A DNA stretch of 64,000 bases. Origin: Eublepharis macularius (Eukaryota > Chordata > Lepidosauria > Squamata > Eublepharidae). Positions 13,399 to 24,959 of this stretch are shown piece by piece. The stretch spans positions 89,886,217 through 89,950,216 of the forward strand of contig NC_072799.1 of NCBI RefSeq assembly GCF_028583425.1, read 5' to 3'. The notes beneath the pieces were generated by a model. It was not told the DNA's origin. It searched no databases and worked only from the letters and a program-made list of their open reading frames with translations. The stretch's first letter is position 1, and every line of letters begins with the position of its first letter. A program made the position numbers and the translations under genes.

Positions 13399-15033
13399 AT
13401 GTTGTATGAATGGAGCCCTCGTTTATTGAGTGCAACACTGGAGCAAGCACAGCCATGTCTTAATTCCTACTTTTATAATAATTCCAAACTTTACACATCA
13501 GTACAAAGGACAAGTCCTTGTTAGTTGATTTCTTTCTTAAAAGTAGGCTTGAAAGAACTGGGGTGTGGAATGCACAATGAATTAAGGTTTCATATATGTA
13601 TCCCCCAAAAAAATTCAGATAGAGTGTAGAAATGCTGTGTCATAAGGCAATATGAAGAATGTCCCTCTCAAGTCTCAAAGAGGGCTCTGTCACTCTACCC
13701 AATATAAATTAGCCATATTTAAAATCAACTTTTTTAAAAAAAATAGAAGGTAGTTCTATTCAGAAGTTAACACTTTGACAAAAAGACTCCCAAGTTCCAT
13801 TCACATATTTCATTGACACAGCCAAACATCTTCATGATTATCTAAAACAGCTCATGAGAAAATTCAGAATGATTTTAAGTGTCAATCAACTGTAGTCTGC
13901 TGATTTGATTGGAGGCCTTCATGAAAGTTTGGTGACAATTGCAAACAACAGCTAAGCAGGTAGGAAGGATGCAAGACCCCACTGTTTTGGGATCAGCTCT
14001 GATACAGGAATAAAGGAACAAGAACATCTGTAAACGGGGGACTAAAAAGATAATGTCCCATAGCCAAAAAGGAAAGGACAGTAACCGTGTTTTTAAGGAG
14101 TGCATCCAGGTGCTTTCATCTCTTGAGTTTTTCAGGGGGTTGCTTAATATGCTCCAGTGCCTGTCTGTTAAAAGGCTCATTGATTTTGAAAACACCTGCT
14201 ATTAGATCTAATCCCACACCAATCCATCCCATCCTCTGGAGGAAGTTCATCATTCTCCATGCTCTGCACCTTTCTCTGCCGGGAAATAAGGAGAGCCAGG
14301 AGACAGGGCAAGCAACCTGGTCACATCACTCCGCCACTCCCAGCCAAAGGGCAGCGGGCATCGCACAGTTGCAACCGCTGCCTGGCTAAGTGCTGGGGCT
14401 CTGCCATCCCTTCCATCAGCCGAAGGGCCCGACCTCCCGCCAAACTACCCAAACCATGCTTCAACAGAATGTTTTTTAATTGGATCACAAAAAATTGGCG
14501 TCATTTGACTTTTCTAAGATATACAAATAATTTTGATCGTCTGTTTAAAAAAATTCAGATTCAACTTAAAAACTGGCACACAAAGAACTTTTCTTGGCCA
14601 GATAGACTCCAGTTAATCAAATCATTTATTTTACCAAATTTTGATTGTCCAAACCTCAGGCTATATTTAGAAGCTTCTGCTCTTGCCACAACAACTAAGA
14701 TTTTAACAGATGATTTAAAACGACCTTGGCTGCAAATTGAAAATAGTTTATACTTCACCAACCCCCATACAAGATTTTTTCTGGGATCGTGAACAAAAAC
14801 TTGCTATCTTAGCCAACTCTAATCCATATTTGTACATTCATGGAAAATATGGAAAACACATTTTAGTGCCAAATATTTCTCCTATCTCGCCATTGACAAA
14901 CCAATTATGGTTCCCTCCGAGGGCTTTCTCAGTATGATAGCAATATATATCAACACTGGAAAGAGAAAAGTATTAAAGTGTTAAGAGACTTAGCTGATAA
15001 AAATAATATACTTGAAAAAACTCATTTAGAAAG

Positions 15034-15198
15034 ATCCAGAGGAGTTAGCCATGTTAGTCTGCAGTAGCAAAATAGAAAAGAGTCCAGTAGCACCTTTAAG
15101 GCAGATGCAAAAGATGCATCTGATGAAGAGAACTGTGGTTCTCAAAAGCTCATGCTACAGTAAAGTTGGTTAGTCTTAAAGGTGCTACTGGACTCTTT
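15034..15198. mobile_element. Foldback element, family B, with 12-bp target duplication
   Basis: A 165-bp palindromic unit has a leading part (ATCCAGAGGAGTTAGCC), then two inverted arms ending in GTGCTACTGGACTCTTTT. TCATTTAGAAAG flanks it exactly at 15022-15033 and 15199-15210. The inner turn contains CTGATGA (15120-15126) and a GAGAAC/GTTCTC stem. GAAA is mutated to AAAA here, and the arm continues with GC-TCAT-GC. It is inserted in L1 sequence. Related copies lie at 28086 and 34183. Confidence 0.8.
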
Positions 15199-15351
15199 TC
15201 ATTTAGAAAGGAAACTCGGTTCTAAGGTCAACTGGTTCCACTACTTTACACCTAAACCATGCCTTATCTTTACCTCAAGTCAAAGCTGCCTTATCACCAC
15301 CTCTTTCAGAATTGGAACACATCTTGATAGATATTAAACAACATTCAAAAG

Positions 15352-15739
15352 ATGGTTGTTGTAGATTTTCCGGGCTGTATAGCCGTGGTCTTGGCATTGT
15401 AGTTCCTGATGTTTCGCTAATGCTAATGGAGGGAGGCTTCACTGTATCCTGAGGAGGTACAGTGAAGCCTCCCTCCATTAGTATTCCACACCCTGGGAAA
15501 CTCTTACAGGATGACTCAGCCCAACCCTACCTTCCTGAGTAGATATAAATTACCTGCAAACTTCTTTTCCACACTGTGACACTGAGAGATCTCTGTCTTT
15601 TGGTGCTACACCTCTGAAGATGCTCGTCACAGCTGCTGGTGAAACGTCAGGAACTACAATGCCAAGACCACGGCTATACAGCCCGGAAAATCCACAACAA
15701 CCATTGTTCTCCGGCCGTGAAAGCCTTCGACAATATGAA
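15352..15739. mobile_element. Penelope-like terminal repeat unit, family A
   Basis: The terminal sequence seen around the GIY-YIG fragment at 1665-2750 recurs here: reversed at 15352-15415 and forward at about 15600-15735. Between them lie a 27-bp-arm hairpin (TAATGGAGGGAGGC and its complement) and C-terminal Penelope-like sequence. The core CTGAAGA (15614-15620), stem and GAAA (15641-15644) is present. ATTCAAAAG flanks it at 15343-15351 and 15740-15748. It lies within L1 sequence and has no coding capacity of its own. Confidence 0.7.
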
Positions 15740-16456
15740 ATTCAAAAGGTCTCACTTCTAAGATGTATAAAATTTTACTTACAAATTCTAGTTTTGAAGA
15801 GTTGCCTTCTCAAAAGAGTTGGCAACAGGATATTTTTAAATAGATTTAAACCAGAAGATAGGGGGGAAATTCTATAAGTTCTCCTCAATGTACCAGGAAT
15901 TGTGGTCAGATAGGTAACTTCCTCCACATGTGGTGGACTTGCCCAATTATGGCATCTTTTTGGAAACAAGTTCACCAAAATATTTTTTCAATTACGGGTG
16001 TAAAGTTAAATTTCCTTTCAGAGATTTTTCTACTGGAATATCAAAACCCCTTAATAGAAAATAAGCAACATAATGAGCAAATTTCTATTTTACTTTCTAC
16101 AGCAAGAAATGCTGTTGCTGCTCATTGGAAAAATCCCTTGATACTTGGATGGGTCGCATATGATCTTACTTTGTTATGGCAAAGATTACTGTAGGTACTA
16201 CACAACCATACTCTGAGAAGGCCCACAGTAATTTTGTGGCAATATGGGGCCCATTGGTGCAATTTGTGGCTGAACAGGATTTTATTCAGGATAATACATA
16301 TGATCTTTTTTAAGGGTGTTTTTTTCTGTAGATGGTTGATTATTTTTGATTGTATTTAGATTGTCTATTTGGATTTGGATTGGCTTGTGGGTGGTCTACC
16401 TTGTACGAAATTTATAGCTGTTGATTTTGTTGTATTTGGTATTAATTTTTTTTTAA

Positions 16457-17165
16457 TGCATAAAACTTCCAAGCCCCTAACTACATGCTCCCTTAAGATT
16501 CTGACACCTAAAACAGCTTTTCTGGTGGCTCTAACCTCAGCTAGGAGGGTAAGTGACTGGTAAGCCCTGAAACATGACCCTCTTTTCCTTAAGTTGTTCA
16601 CAGGTAAGGTCGGAGCCTCCCCTTTCTGCCAAAGGTCGTCTTTGCTTTTCACTTAAAGCAGGACATTTGTCTTACTGGCATTGCCCCCCACTTCTACGAC
16701 TGACTCAGAGAGACTTGTGCACACCCTTGATGTTAAACGTGCTTTGTCCTTTTACTTGGACAGGATAACTTCTTTCCAAAAGGACCCCAATCTCATTCAA
16801 AGAACCCCAAAAGTATTTGAAGGTCACCGCCTAGACCATTTCAGGTTGGATAGTTTGGCTCATTAAGGATTGTTTAATCAATCTAAATGACCATGCCCTT
16901 TGCACACAAGAGCATACTTTACAAAGGCTAAATGCACCTCCTCAGCCTCCAACTTGTGCATCCCTCTAGTGGAATTATGTAAGGCATGATGATGCCATTG
17001 ATGTAGACTCCAGAAGGGACACAGCTGTGGGCAAGGCCATCCTCAAGAGTCTCTTCCATTAAAGAGCTTAGCTCGCTAATCTCCCATGCAGATCTGCATA
17101 GAAGACAAGATGATGAAAACAGAATTGCACTCACCTATAAGGGTCTTCTGTGCTCCGCACACACA
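16457..17165 (+). mobile_element. DIRS-like tyrosine-recombinase retroelement, right piece (fossil)
   Basis: The catalytic part of a DIRS-type tyrosine recombinase is recognisable (LTPKTAFLVALTSARRVSD, then LDVKRALSFYLDRI, and later HTRAYFTKAK-like sequence). A terminal-repeat-like end (about 17130-17165, TCTTCTGTGC) follows. It is the continuation of the piece at 13130, separated by the L1-bearing insertion. Broken and old. Confidence 0.65.
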
Positions 17166-17440
17166 TATTTCTTACCCTGTATCTAGATTGGTTGAACAGT
17201 AACCAATTCAGGTTTTTTCCCCGTTTAAAAAAAAAAATTAAATGGCAATTTTGTGAAATTGGTGCCTTTAAAACAAACCCTTGCAACTGATGGGGTGGGG
17301 GGAGATCTGCGATATGGCTAACAAAAATGTGCAGAGCCCTGAAACCCACTTGATATTTTAAAGTTTCCATTTGTTGCTGCCTGTACTTTTTAGTCCGTTC
17401 TCTTTTGGCTTTTTCAAAAAAAAATTGTAAACATTGCAAT
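17166..17440. other. Intergenic, nothing recognised
   Basis: A/T-rich sequence with short poly-A and poly-T runs between the DIRS-like end and an L1 fragment. Confidence 0.3.
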
Positions 17441-17559
17441 ATTGGTACTTTGGTACCTTAAAAAAAAAAGACTTGTAAGTTTCCTCAGTGGAACAATTGA
17501 CAAAACTCATCTGTTCCCCAGAAATAATTATATCTATATAATTAGACAGATGGGAGAGG

Positions 17560-17905
17560 TCGGTATTGTGGCGATCTCTGGCATCTTATCCAGGAAGCAC
17601 AGGTTTTTATTTTGGCTTTTTTCTTTATTTCATTTTTTCCCTTCACTTTTGGTATGGAGTGGGAATCATAAAATTACATTTTATTGTGTAGTAGTCCCAT
17701 ACCTTTGTGTATCAATTTGCTAGTGTAGGTGGTTAAGGACTTCTTTCCAGAATTCTTCTATCATTTTGCACTTCCACCAGCAGTGGGCATATGAGCCTGC
17801 CTCTCTGCATTTTTTCCAGCAAAAAGGAGATTTTATTGAAGAAATTATAGCTAGTTTCTTGGGGATGCAGTACCAGCGGAAAGGAGGTGCTTCTTTCAAA
17901 ACTGG
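17560..17905 (-). mobile_element. L1 ORF2 C-terminal fragment
   Basis: The minus strand encodes FRWYCIPKKLAIISSIKSPF, then CWKKCREAGSYAHCWWKCKM and EEFWKEVLNHL. This is the Cys-containing C-terminal segment of L1 ORF2 with the WW..C....FW pattern. The fragment is short, and its 3' limit near 17560 is uncertain. Confidence 0.6.
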
Positions 17906-19538
17906 CACAAGCCCCCCCCCTCTTCCTGTATGCGTGTAAGCCAGCACCCAGGCTAGAGAAAGAGTGAGGAGGCCAGGTTTGAGACCAGTGCTGGACGTGA
18001 GCAGTGTTATTGTGACAACAAAACTCATTAAGTGTTCAGTACTTTATTTAATTCATCTGCTTTCTCTGGTCTTTTTTTCCCCACACCCCAGTCATGAAAT
18101 ATCCTGCTCTATTATTTCCAACCCCCCCCCCCACCTTTTTGTACTTAACATTTAGTTTAATAAAGAGTTCTTGGGAATTCAAACGTGTTCACTGTTGTGG
18201 CTGATCCTAATAAAATGTTATGATACTACTGTTTATTTCTAAATAAACCCAAGTCTATTTTTCTCCGCCACGGAGGGACTGGAAAAGTGCATGAACTCCT
18301 CTCAGGTTACTGTAAACGTGGTATACTAATTCAAACATTTTTTATTTCTGTTTTAAAAAATTAGGGATTGGAACTAAATTGTGAATATGTATTTTTTGCC
18401 CATCCTCAGGTATACCAGAGCATCTCTAAGTACATATTACATGCAGACATCTGTGAAGAAGCCCCAGGCCCTATTCCCCTCCCCCACTTTCCAGGAAATT
18501 ACTAAGAAAAGTGGAAACAGGGTACTTAACTTTTCCTTTGTTGCTTCTCTGCTTTCGGTTGCCGCTCCCATCATGCCTTCCTCCCCAAATAAAGCCCCAC
18601 GGAGAAGAGTTTAAGCAACTCCATACCACTTCCCCATTCAAAACTGTTTTTGAAAGAGAACCCACCACTGTTTCGTTCAAATCAACAGTTGTATGGGGTA
18701 TCTCCTACAGTGGCAGGATATTTCGCCCACTCTTGAAACCAGACCTGCAGATAACTCTCAAACAAACCATTTTATAAAATGGAGGAGAGGAGAATGAGGT
18801 AAGCAGCTTTCACTCCTCACTGGGAAGAAAGGTCAGGAATAAATGCAGTAAATAAGAATATCTAAAATATAAAGGGTCAGGCATGTGCCTGATAGTATGC
18901 AGCTCTTCATTTAGGAAACTTTAGATTTAAACTTGGCCCCTCCAATCCTAGAACAATCTAGCGGGGTAAAACCAGTCAGCACTCCAATAGTAAGAAAGGA
19001 GTTCACCAAATGCAGACTAAGAGGAAAAATAGCCTGTGAAAGGAATTAATTCCAGTAGGATAGCAGTATTCGTCTTTTGCAGGAAACAGAGGAGTCTTGT
19101 GACACCTTAAAGACTAATAATCTTTTATTCCTGCCTAAGCTTACAGTCTGCTTCTCCTATAAGAACTCAGTATTACCACCATTTACTGCTACATAAGAGT
19201 GGTTTATAGAGCATTTTAATAACATCATTTGAACAGGCAGAGCTGTGCAAGTTTAAGCAAGTCCAGCTCCTCTAAGATACCCAGAGCAGCCGTATCAGAC
19301 AGTCATGGAAGCCCCAAGGATTTGGGATGGAGAGTCAATAGGAAGCTGGTGACATCTCTCCCCTTTCTCTCTGACTCCAGGAAGGCAGAGTCCAGAAGCT
19401 ATGTTAGACCAATGACAGCTCACTGAAGCTTAAATACACTGAGAATAAATCTGAACCAACAAGGTACAACTTGCACTAGATGGGATGCATTCCCTTCTAA
19501 AGCTACATCCTTTCCTAGAGAAATCAAGCACACGCCGT
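17906..19538. other. Intergenic, mostly unrecognised
   Basis: No gene was recognised. A degenerate relative of the family B/C foldback arms lies near 19085-19165 (GTCTTGTGACACCTTAAAGA). A poly-C tract is at 18122-18132. Confidence 0.35.
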
Positions 19539-19539
19539 T

Positions 19540-19750
19540 TATATAATAACCATGTGCTTATATACCGCTCTTGTAGGCAGATTAGTGCCACACTCAGAGC
19601 AGTGAACAAAGTAATATTATCCCCATAATACAGCTGGGCAGCTGAGGCTGAGAGGAGGGGCTTACCCAAGGCCACCTGCAGAGTTCATGGGAGTCAAACC
19701 AGCAGAGTGCTGACTCACAACCCAATCACTTAACCCCTATGCTACAGTAG
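19540..19750 (-). mobile_element. tRNA-derived SINE
   Basis: Reads on the minus strand from CTACTGTAGCATAGGGGTTA (tRNA-like head) through a body with GGTGGCCTTGGGTAAGCC to a tail near GGTATATAAGCAC. A close relative is at 37880-38090. Confidence 0.6.
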
Positions 19751-19794
19751 CTAGATTTAAGTCAACATGTTCCGTAGGGAGTTGTTTTAAAACA

Positions 19795-19980
19795 GCCTTC
19801 TTATGGTGTAGGACCTACCATCAAGAAGACGCAGGTTCAAATCCCTACTGCGCTATGAAAGCTGGCTGGGTGACCTTGGGCCAGTGACACACACTCAGCC
19901 TAGCCTGTCTGACAGGATTGTTGTGAAGGTACAAGAGACCAGCCTTGCAAGCTGCTTCAGTTGACCACTGGCATGAAAAA
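19795..19980 (+). mobile_element. tRNA-derived SINE
   Basis: B-box-like GGTTCAAATCC is followed by CTGGGTGACCTTGGGCCAG and CTGACAGGATTGTTGTGA on the plus strand. The tail is truncated or diverged just before the foldback element at 19993. Confidence 0.6.
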
Positions 19981-19992
19981 TAGGTTAAAATA

Positions 19993-20161
19993 TGTTCAGG
20001 TGGGTAGCTGTGTTGGTCTGCAGTCAAGATCTGAGTCCAATAGCCCCTTAAAGACCAGTTAGATTTCCAAGGTATGAGCTTTTGAGAGCCAAAGCTGATG
20101 AAGGGAGCTTGGAAGCTCATACGTTGGAAATCTAACTGGTCTTTAAGGGGTTATTGGACGA
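19993..20161. mobile_element. Foldback element, family C, with 11-bp target duplication
   Basis: A leading part (TGTTCAGGTGGGTAGCTGTG) precedes two inverted arms built on CTTAAAGACCAGTTAGATTT. AGGTTAAAATA flanks it exactly at 19982-19992 and 20162-20172. The turn contains CTGATGA (20095-20101) but GGAA in place of GAAA. The architecture matches family B. Confidence 0.75.
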
Positions 20162-20190
20162 AGGTTAAAATACCTAACTAAAAAATCATG

Positions 20191-20386
20191 ATGTATTGTC
20201 GAAGGCTTTCACGGCCGGAGAACGATGGTTGTTGTGGGTTTTCCGGGCTGTATTGCCGTGGTCTTGGCATTGTAGTTCCTGACGTTTCGCCAGCAGCTGT
20301 GGCTGCCAGCCACAGCTGCTGGCGAAACGTCAGGAACTACAATGCCAAGACCACGGCAATACAGCCCGGAAAACCCACAACAACCA
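20191..20386. mobile_element. Perfect inverted repeat of family A ends, with 12-bp target duplication
   Basis: Two family A terminal arms meet head to head around GGCTGCCAGCC, forming a near-perfect 196-bp palindrome. TAAAAAATCATG stands exactly at 20179-20190 and 20387-20398. The CTGAAGA half of the core is missing; only the stem and GAAAC remain. Arm identity is very high, so the copy looks young or gene-converted. Confidence 0.8.
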
Positions 20387-20524
20387 TAAAAAATCATGGA
20401 TATCTAAAAACTTTAGCTGGTTTAGAACCCTGCAACCAGACTTATAACTGGAAGCACTCAGCTCAGTGATGTCACTTTGGTATCTCTGGGAGCCGGTTTC
20501 TAAGCGTTACACTGCTACTGTTAA

Positions 20525-20765
20525 TAACAACAACAACCAATTTATATACCGCCCTTCAGGATGACTTAACACCCACTCCGAGTGGTTTACAAAGTATGTT
20601 GTTGTTATCCCCACAACAAAACACCCTGTAAAATGGGTGGGGCTAAGAGAGCTAGAAGCTGTGACTGACCCAAGGTCACCCAGCTGGCTTCAGGCAGAGG
20701 AGTGGGGAATCAAACCCAGTTCTCCAGATTAGAGTCTCTAGCACTCTTAACCACTACACCAAACT
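20525..20765 (-). mobile_element. tRNA-derived SINE
   Basis: On the minus strand a GTGTAGTGGTTAAGAGTGC head, B-box-like GGTTTGATTCC, CTGGGTGACCTTGGGTCAG and a tail ending TATATAAATTGG are visible. A closely related copy lies at 43835-44080. Confidence 0.7.
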
Positions 20766-22489
20766 GTCTTAATCCTTTGAAGTTTAAACAGCCTGGCCCA
20801 GGGTCCCTGAAGGATCACTTAGTACCCTCCCCCAATTAAGATCTTCTTCAGAGATCCTTCTTTGTGCCCTGAGTCTAAAGTTCAGAGCATGTTCTTCTAA
20901 TGTTGTTGCCCAAGACTGCAAGAGTGAAATTCTTGCTAAGGTTTAGACAACATGTCAAAACAAGGAGCCCTAAAAACTCTCTTGAAAAGGTTACTGGCTG
21001 TTTACTCTCTAATTATGATTTTCCTGCCCACATTTATTGAGTAATTTATGTAAAACAACTAGCTCTTATTAGTCTAAAAGGCATCCAATGAAACGGACCT
21101 CATAGGTTGGTTATATTTACATAAATAAACAATTAATGATCAACATACAGGAGTCCCTTAGCAGCGCTGGAGCACTCGCACACAGTTCAGGCATTCTACT
21201 TGCAAAGCATTAAACACACAAAGCAAAGTTGTTGAATTCACATCTGAAATGGAGACATAATTGTAACTTTAATGCAAAAGCAAAATAACTAGGCAGCTGA
21301 AATATACAGAGTCGTGCTCGTCTTGTCAAGACATACAGGACAGTAATTGATTAAGCAGAGTTTAAAAGTTGTTTTCAGAACTGGTGAAGCTCAGTAGTCA
21401 AGAATGGGGACTGGACAGTGAGGCTCAAATGCCACCTTAATCAGACTTTGTTTTAGGGAAATCCTTATACCTGCTCTTGTTTGGATAGTAGTGGCCTACT
21501 GCTGAGAGTTGTCTAGATGAATGTGAAACACTTAAAGCACACGATCTAAAGACTAAGAAACTGACATCTTAAACTTGGACAGATTAAGATATTTCCATTA
21601 AATGATATAAACAGAAATGTACAGTCATGATCATTTTATTTAGCTATCACATACTAGTTTATCAAGAACTTAATGACATTTACCATCTTGGCTCAGGACA
21701 AGAGTTCAGATGCATTTATTCTAGCACTAACCTACAAGTAAATCAGTCCCTCTAATTTCAACTGGTCAACTTCTGAGATAATGTACAATGTGTCTATTCC
21801 GCTTACTGGTAACCCACAATTATGCATACAACTCTAATCCAATTTACTGGCTCAGGATCATTGTCTAGTTTACCAAATGCCTTTCAAACACCTGTGTGTG
21901 CTCCTTTAATAGACTGCTCAGAAGTTCAGAAAGTAGCATAGACGTGCTACTGGCCCCAAGACTTACCATTAGTAGTTACTTCTCCCTTTCTGTATCTGCC
22001 CATTAAGGCTTCAGAACTAGCATTTCCACAAGTAAATTTGACTCCTATAACTTAATCTCCCTGATCAGAAAGACTGTCGGTGAAAATTTCCACTATGGGA
22101 CCATTCAGGATGTGCTAGATAGCAAAGAAAAAGCATCCCTGGAAAAAACGAGCAAGCAAAAGGCTGCTGTATGTTATTTATCTCACCTAGATGGACAGGG
22201 CTGGTTTAACTAAGCTCCTTCCCTAAAACAAAAACCAAAATTGCTGAATTTGCTTTTCTCACCCAGATACAATACAGAGAATCTTGTTTCACCACAGTGT
22301 ATCAAGCAGATTCTCTCTCATTCTTAATACAATTAAGAGACGAGGTAGACATTCGGTTGCGTTATGACCTGCAGTTGCTTTACTGCAGCTTTATCGGCAA
22401 GCCTTCCGTTACTACAGCTCGCTACTTTCAAACAAAATTGCTGCTCCTTACACCTTCATATTCAGAATTCTTCCACCCCACCCCCCTGC
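20766..22489. other. Region downstream of ZAR1, probably includes its 3'UTR
   Basis: AT-rich sequence with no recognised repeat. Part of the right side should be the ZAR1 3'UTR, but I cannot fix a poly(A) site. Confidence 0.35.
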
Positions 22490-22633
22490 TCAAATAATGT
22501 ATTTGAAACTAAATGTACTATCGCACGAGAGACGTTTGCCTTTGCATCTTCCGCAGAGGTCCTGGCGGTGGGGTCTCTTGGGGTCCACGTGGCGCAGTTT
22601 CACAGGGCAGGTGCACCGTGTCTCCTTGCAACT
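22490..22633 (-). CDS. ZAR1: ZAR1 exon 4 (last coding exon)
   Basis: The exon encodes SCKETRCTCPVKLRHVDPKR, then PHRQDLCGRCKGKRL and ends SCDSTFSFKYII followed by TGA. This is the invariant C-terminus of zygote arrest protein 1, rich in paired cysteines that bind zinc in the 3CxxC-type domain used for mRNA binding. The acceptor TGTCTGTTGCAG precedes AGT. The phase fits exon 3, and no break is seen. Confidence 0.92.
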   Translation of the reverse strand, partial: SCKETRCTCPVKLRHVDPKRPHRQDLCGRCKGKRLSCDSTFSFKYII

Positions 22634-23896
22634 CTGCAACAGACAGGCAATCTTTGAAGGAATAGTTATAATCACCAAGGTTACTGCATTGTCCAAGTAT
22701 CAGCATCCATACTGTGGATTGTCTTGCACGTTTGCAAATATGTTAGAATATACAACTACCTTTAGCGCCAGATCTAGACGAAACTCTTTGTAAAGTTTAG
22801 AACAGATAGGGATTATACAATATTTAAATAAATGTGCTTTGTAATTTTGCCAAGGGCTAGTTCACAACGACTCCTTTGTATTTGTTCACACATAGCAGAC
22901 CCAAGTACTTCTCTTCCACGGACATGCAGAATATCAATCTATTACTCTCCAAGAAGTTGTCCTAGTGACCAGAGACAGACAAGATGGTGTAACATTCCCA
23001 TTGGATTAATTCTATGTTGACAGGAATGTAGCATATGTCTCTAGATGAGAAGCTGAACAGATTTAGCCATTCCAAGGTTAAGGCATCCCCCCTTTACTCC
23101 TCAAAAAGGTTTTAAATATGAGTAATTTCAAAAAAGAAGTCAAGTTAAAGCTTCAAATGGCAGACTCCTTAAAGCTGTACTCTGTAACAGAACTCATATC
23201 CAATTCCCATACTGATGTAGAACAAAAACCTTTTCTGTATCAAGGCTAACATAGATCAGGATTCCTGCTTTAAACACATTGGACTTTGCATAAAGGGTGA
23301 CTGGGCTCAGATCCCTGCATATCCATGGAGCTACCAGGATAACCTTGAGCCAGGCTCAGAACAAAACTTCACAGGGTTCACAGATACCATGAATCCATAT
23401 TTATACCACCCTGAGTTTCTTAAAGAAAGAAGCCAATACAGAAGACATTAATGGCAAAGCCAACATTGAAAGAGTGGGGGCAATTTACCATTATGACCTC
23501 TTGCCCTCTGGGAACAAAATTAAGTGCAATAAATTGTTAACCAGTACTAGTTAAAAGTATCAGTAACTGGCCTGCTATATAGGAACTGGAACGGATCAAG
23601 AGTGCACACATGAGCCACATCAAGTGTGGCACAAACACCAAATTGAGCAATGCCTCACCTATGTTGTCAATACAACTGAATGTGCATCTCTTTAAAAAGC
23701 CCTGATAGCAGCTCGGCAGCCGTCGAGCAAACAGAATTCTGCTTCTAAATTCCCTACTTTCTAAAACCATACGTATTTATAGGGCACACGCATTCAAGTA
23801 CAAACAGTAAATTGAGGTCTGGCTTTGAGTTTAGCAAAACATTTGGGATTTCTGAAGAATTTTGCGTTAGTTGGCTTTCTAAGCATCACTGCTTAC
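22634..23896 (-). other. ZAR1: ZAR1 intron 3
   Basis: Bounded by GTAAGC (23896-23891) and TTGCAG before exon 4. No repeat was recognised inside. Confidence 0.75.
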
Positions 23897-23971
23897 TTGG
23901 CAGGTGATGTCTTCCACACGGTAGGGATTGTAAGATTTCTGGCAAGTTCGGCAAAACTGCCTAAAATAAAC
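23897..23971 (-). CDS. ZAR1: ZAR1 exon 3
   Basis: The 75-bp exon encodes VYFRQFCRTCQKSYNPYRVE followed by DITCQ, between acceptor TTATCTACAG and donor GTAAGC. It contributes the FCRTC and ITCQ cysteines of the zinc-binding C-terminal domain. Phase 0 at both ends. Confidence 0.9.
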
Positions 23972-24024
23972 CTGTAGATAAATAGCAAACAATAATGAAG
24001 GAAACACTTCACCAAAATGCTACG

Positions 24025-24245
24025 AGCCAGTGTGGTACAGTGGCTAGACTGTCGATTTGGGAGGCCCAGATTCAATTATCTGTTCTGCCAAGGTAGGTGA
24101 CTTTAGACCAGTCACACACACGCAACCTAATCTACCTCACAGGGCCATTGTGTGAGGGGGAGGGGAGAGTGGAGGACAGGAGAATTATGTAAGCCACTTT
24201 AGGCCCCAACTGGGGAGAAGGGTGGGGTATAAATGAAATAAAATA
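24025..24245 (+). mobile_element. tRNA-derived SINE in ZAR1 intron 2
   Basis: GAGCCAGTGTGGTACAGTGG head, CACAGGGCCATTGTGTGAGG body and a tail with GGGGTATAAATGAAATAAAA. It lies antisense to ZAR1 in the short intron between exons 2 and 3. Confidence 0.7.
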
Positions 24246-24286
24246 AAAAGTACATCGTGCACCTCCCCACCAAGTCACAAACGTAC

Positions 24287-24379
24287 CTTGTTAGTGCCCT
24301 GAACACACCAGACGTAGGCACTCTCCCAGCGGATGTTGCAATCCTTGCAGTGGTAGTAGCCGTATTTCTGCTCCAGAAA
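24287..24379 (-). CDS. ZAR1: ZAR1 exon 2
   Basis: The 93-bp exon encodes FLEQKYGYYHCKDCNIRWES, then AYVWCVQGTNK. HCKDC gives the first CxxC pair of the zinc-binding domain. Acceptor CTAG and donor GTACGT fit, phase 0 at both ends. Confidence 0.92.
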
Positions 24380-24959
24380 CTAGACAGCACAGAGATTAAA
24401 GCCCAGGCTCAGGGAAACCATCTTAGTACAAGAGCACGTATCAAGAGTTACCCTTCGCTCAGCTTAAAAAACTGCTGCAGCAACGCAGCTGATCTGGAGA
24501 ACATGAAACAACCGAAGCCCAACCGAGAGCTGCTTCAAAGAACCTGGGGTCCGATGCTGCTCCCACCCCACCCCAAGAAATGTGATTCCCTCAACCAAAG
24601 CCACAGCAACTCTGTTAAAAGCAAAATTAGCCCATTCCCTTCCCCTTAACACCCCCACTCCAAAGGAGGAGGGGCCGCCTCAGCAAATGACTTCCTCCAC
24701 AATATTCTCTCTCATGAGGACTCATTTGATCAAAGGTAGGTTCTCTCAAGATGGCCATAAAGCACCTGCTTGGGCCACCTGTGTTGAAAAGGGTGGGTCA
24801 GTAAAGCAGCAGCCGCAGCCGCAGCCGCACATTCAGACGCTCACGCCTTGGGACAAGGAGGCTGAACTAAGAGACCCCACCGATCTGTGTGTGTTCAGAG
24901 GTATGTAAAACTGTAACAGTCCTTGAATACCTGAGATTCCTACATTCTTTACTGTATAC

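Larger units (their letters stand above)
13399..16456 (+). mobile_element. 3-kb segment with L1 3' part, inserted in the DIRS-like element
   Basis: From about 14465 to 16200 the plus strand encodes the C-terminal half of an L1 ORF2 (LKNWHTKNFSWPDRLQLIK, later MWWTCPIMASFWKQVHQ and AHWKNPLILGWVAYDLT), followed by a T-rich 3'UTR. Direct repeats TGCATAAAA stand at 13390-13398 and 16457-16465, bracketing the segment within DIRS-like sequence. The first kilobase (13399-14460) was not recognised and may be L1 5' sequence or something else. Two later insertions (15034-15198 and 15352-15739) interrupt the L1. Confidence 0.6.

Noticed and set aside
15620-15877. Frame with TAAGETSGTTMPRPRLYSPE, also seen near 2640 and 20190
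   Set aside because: It is a translation of the family A terminal repeat, not a protein gene.
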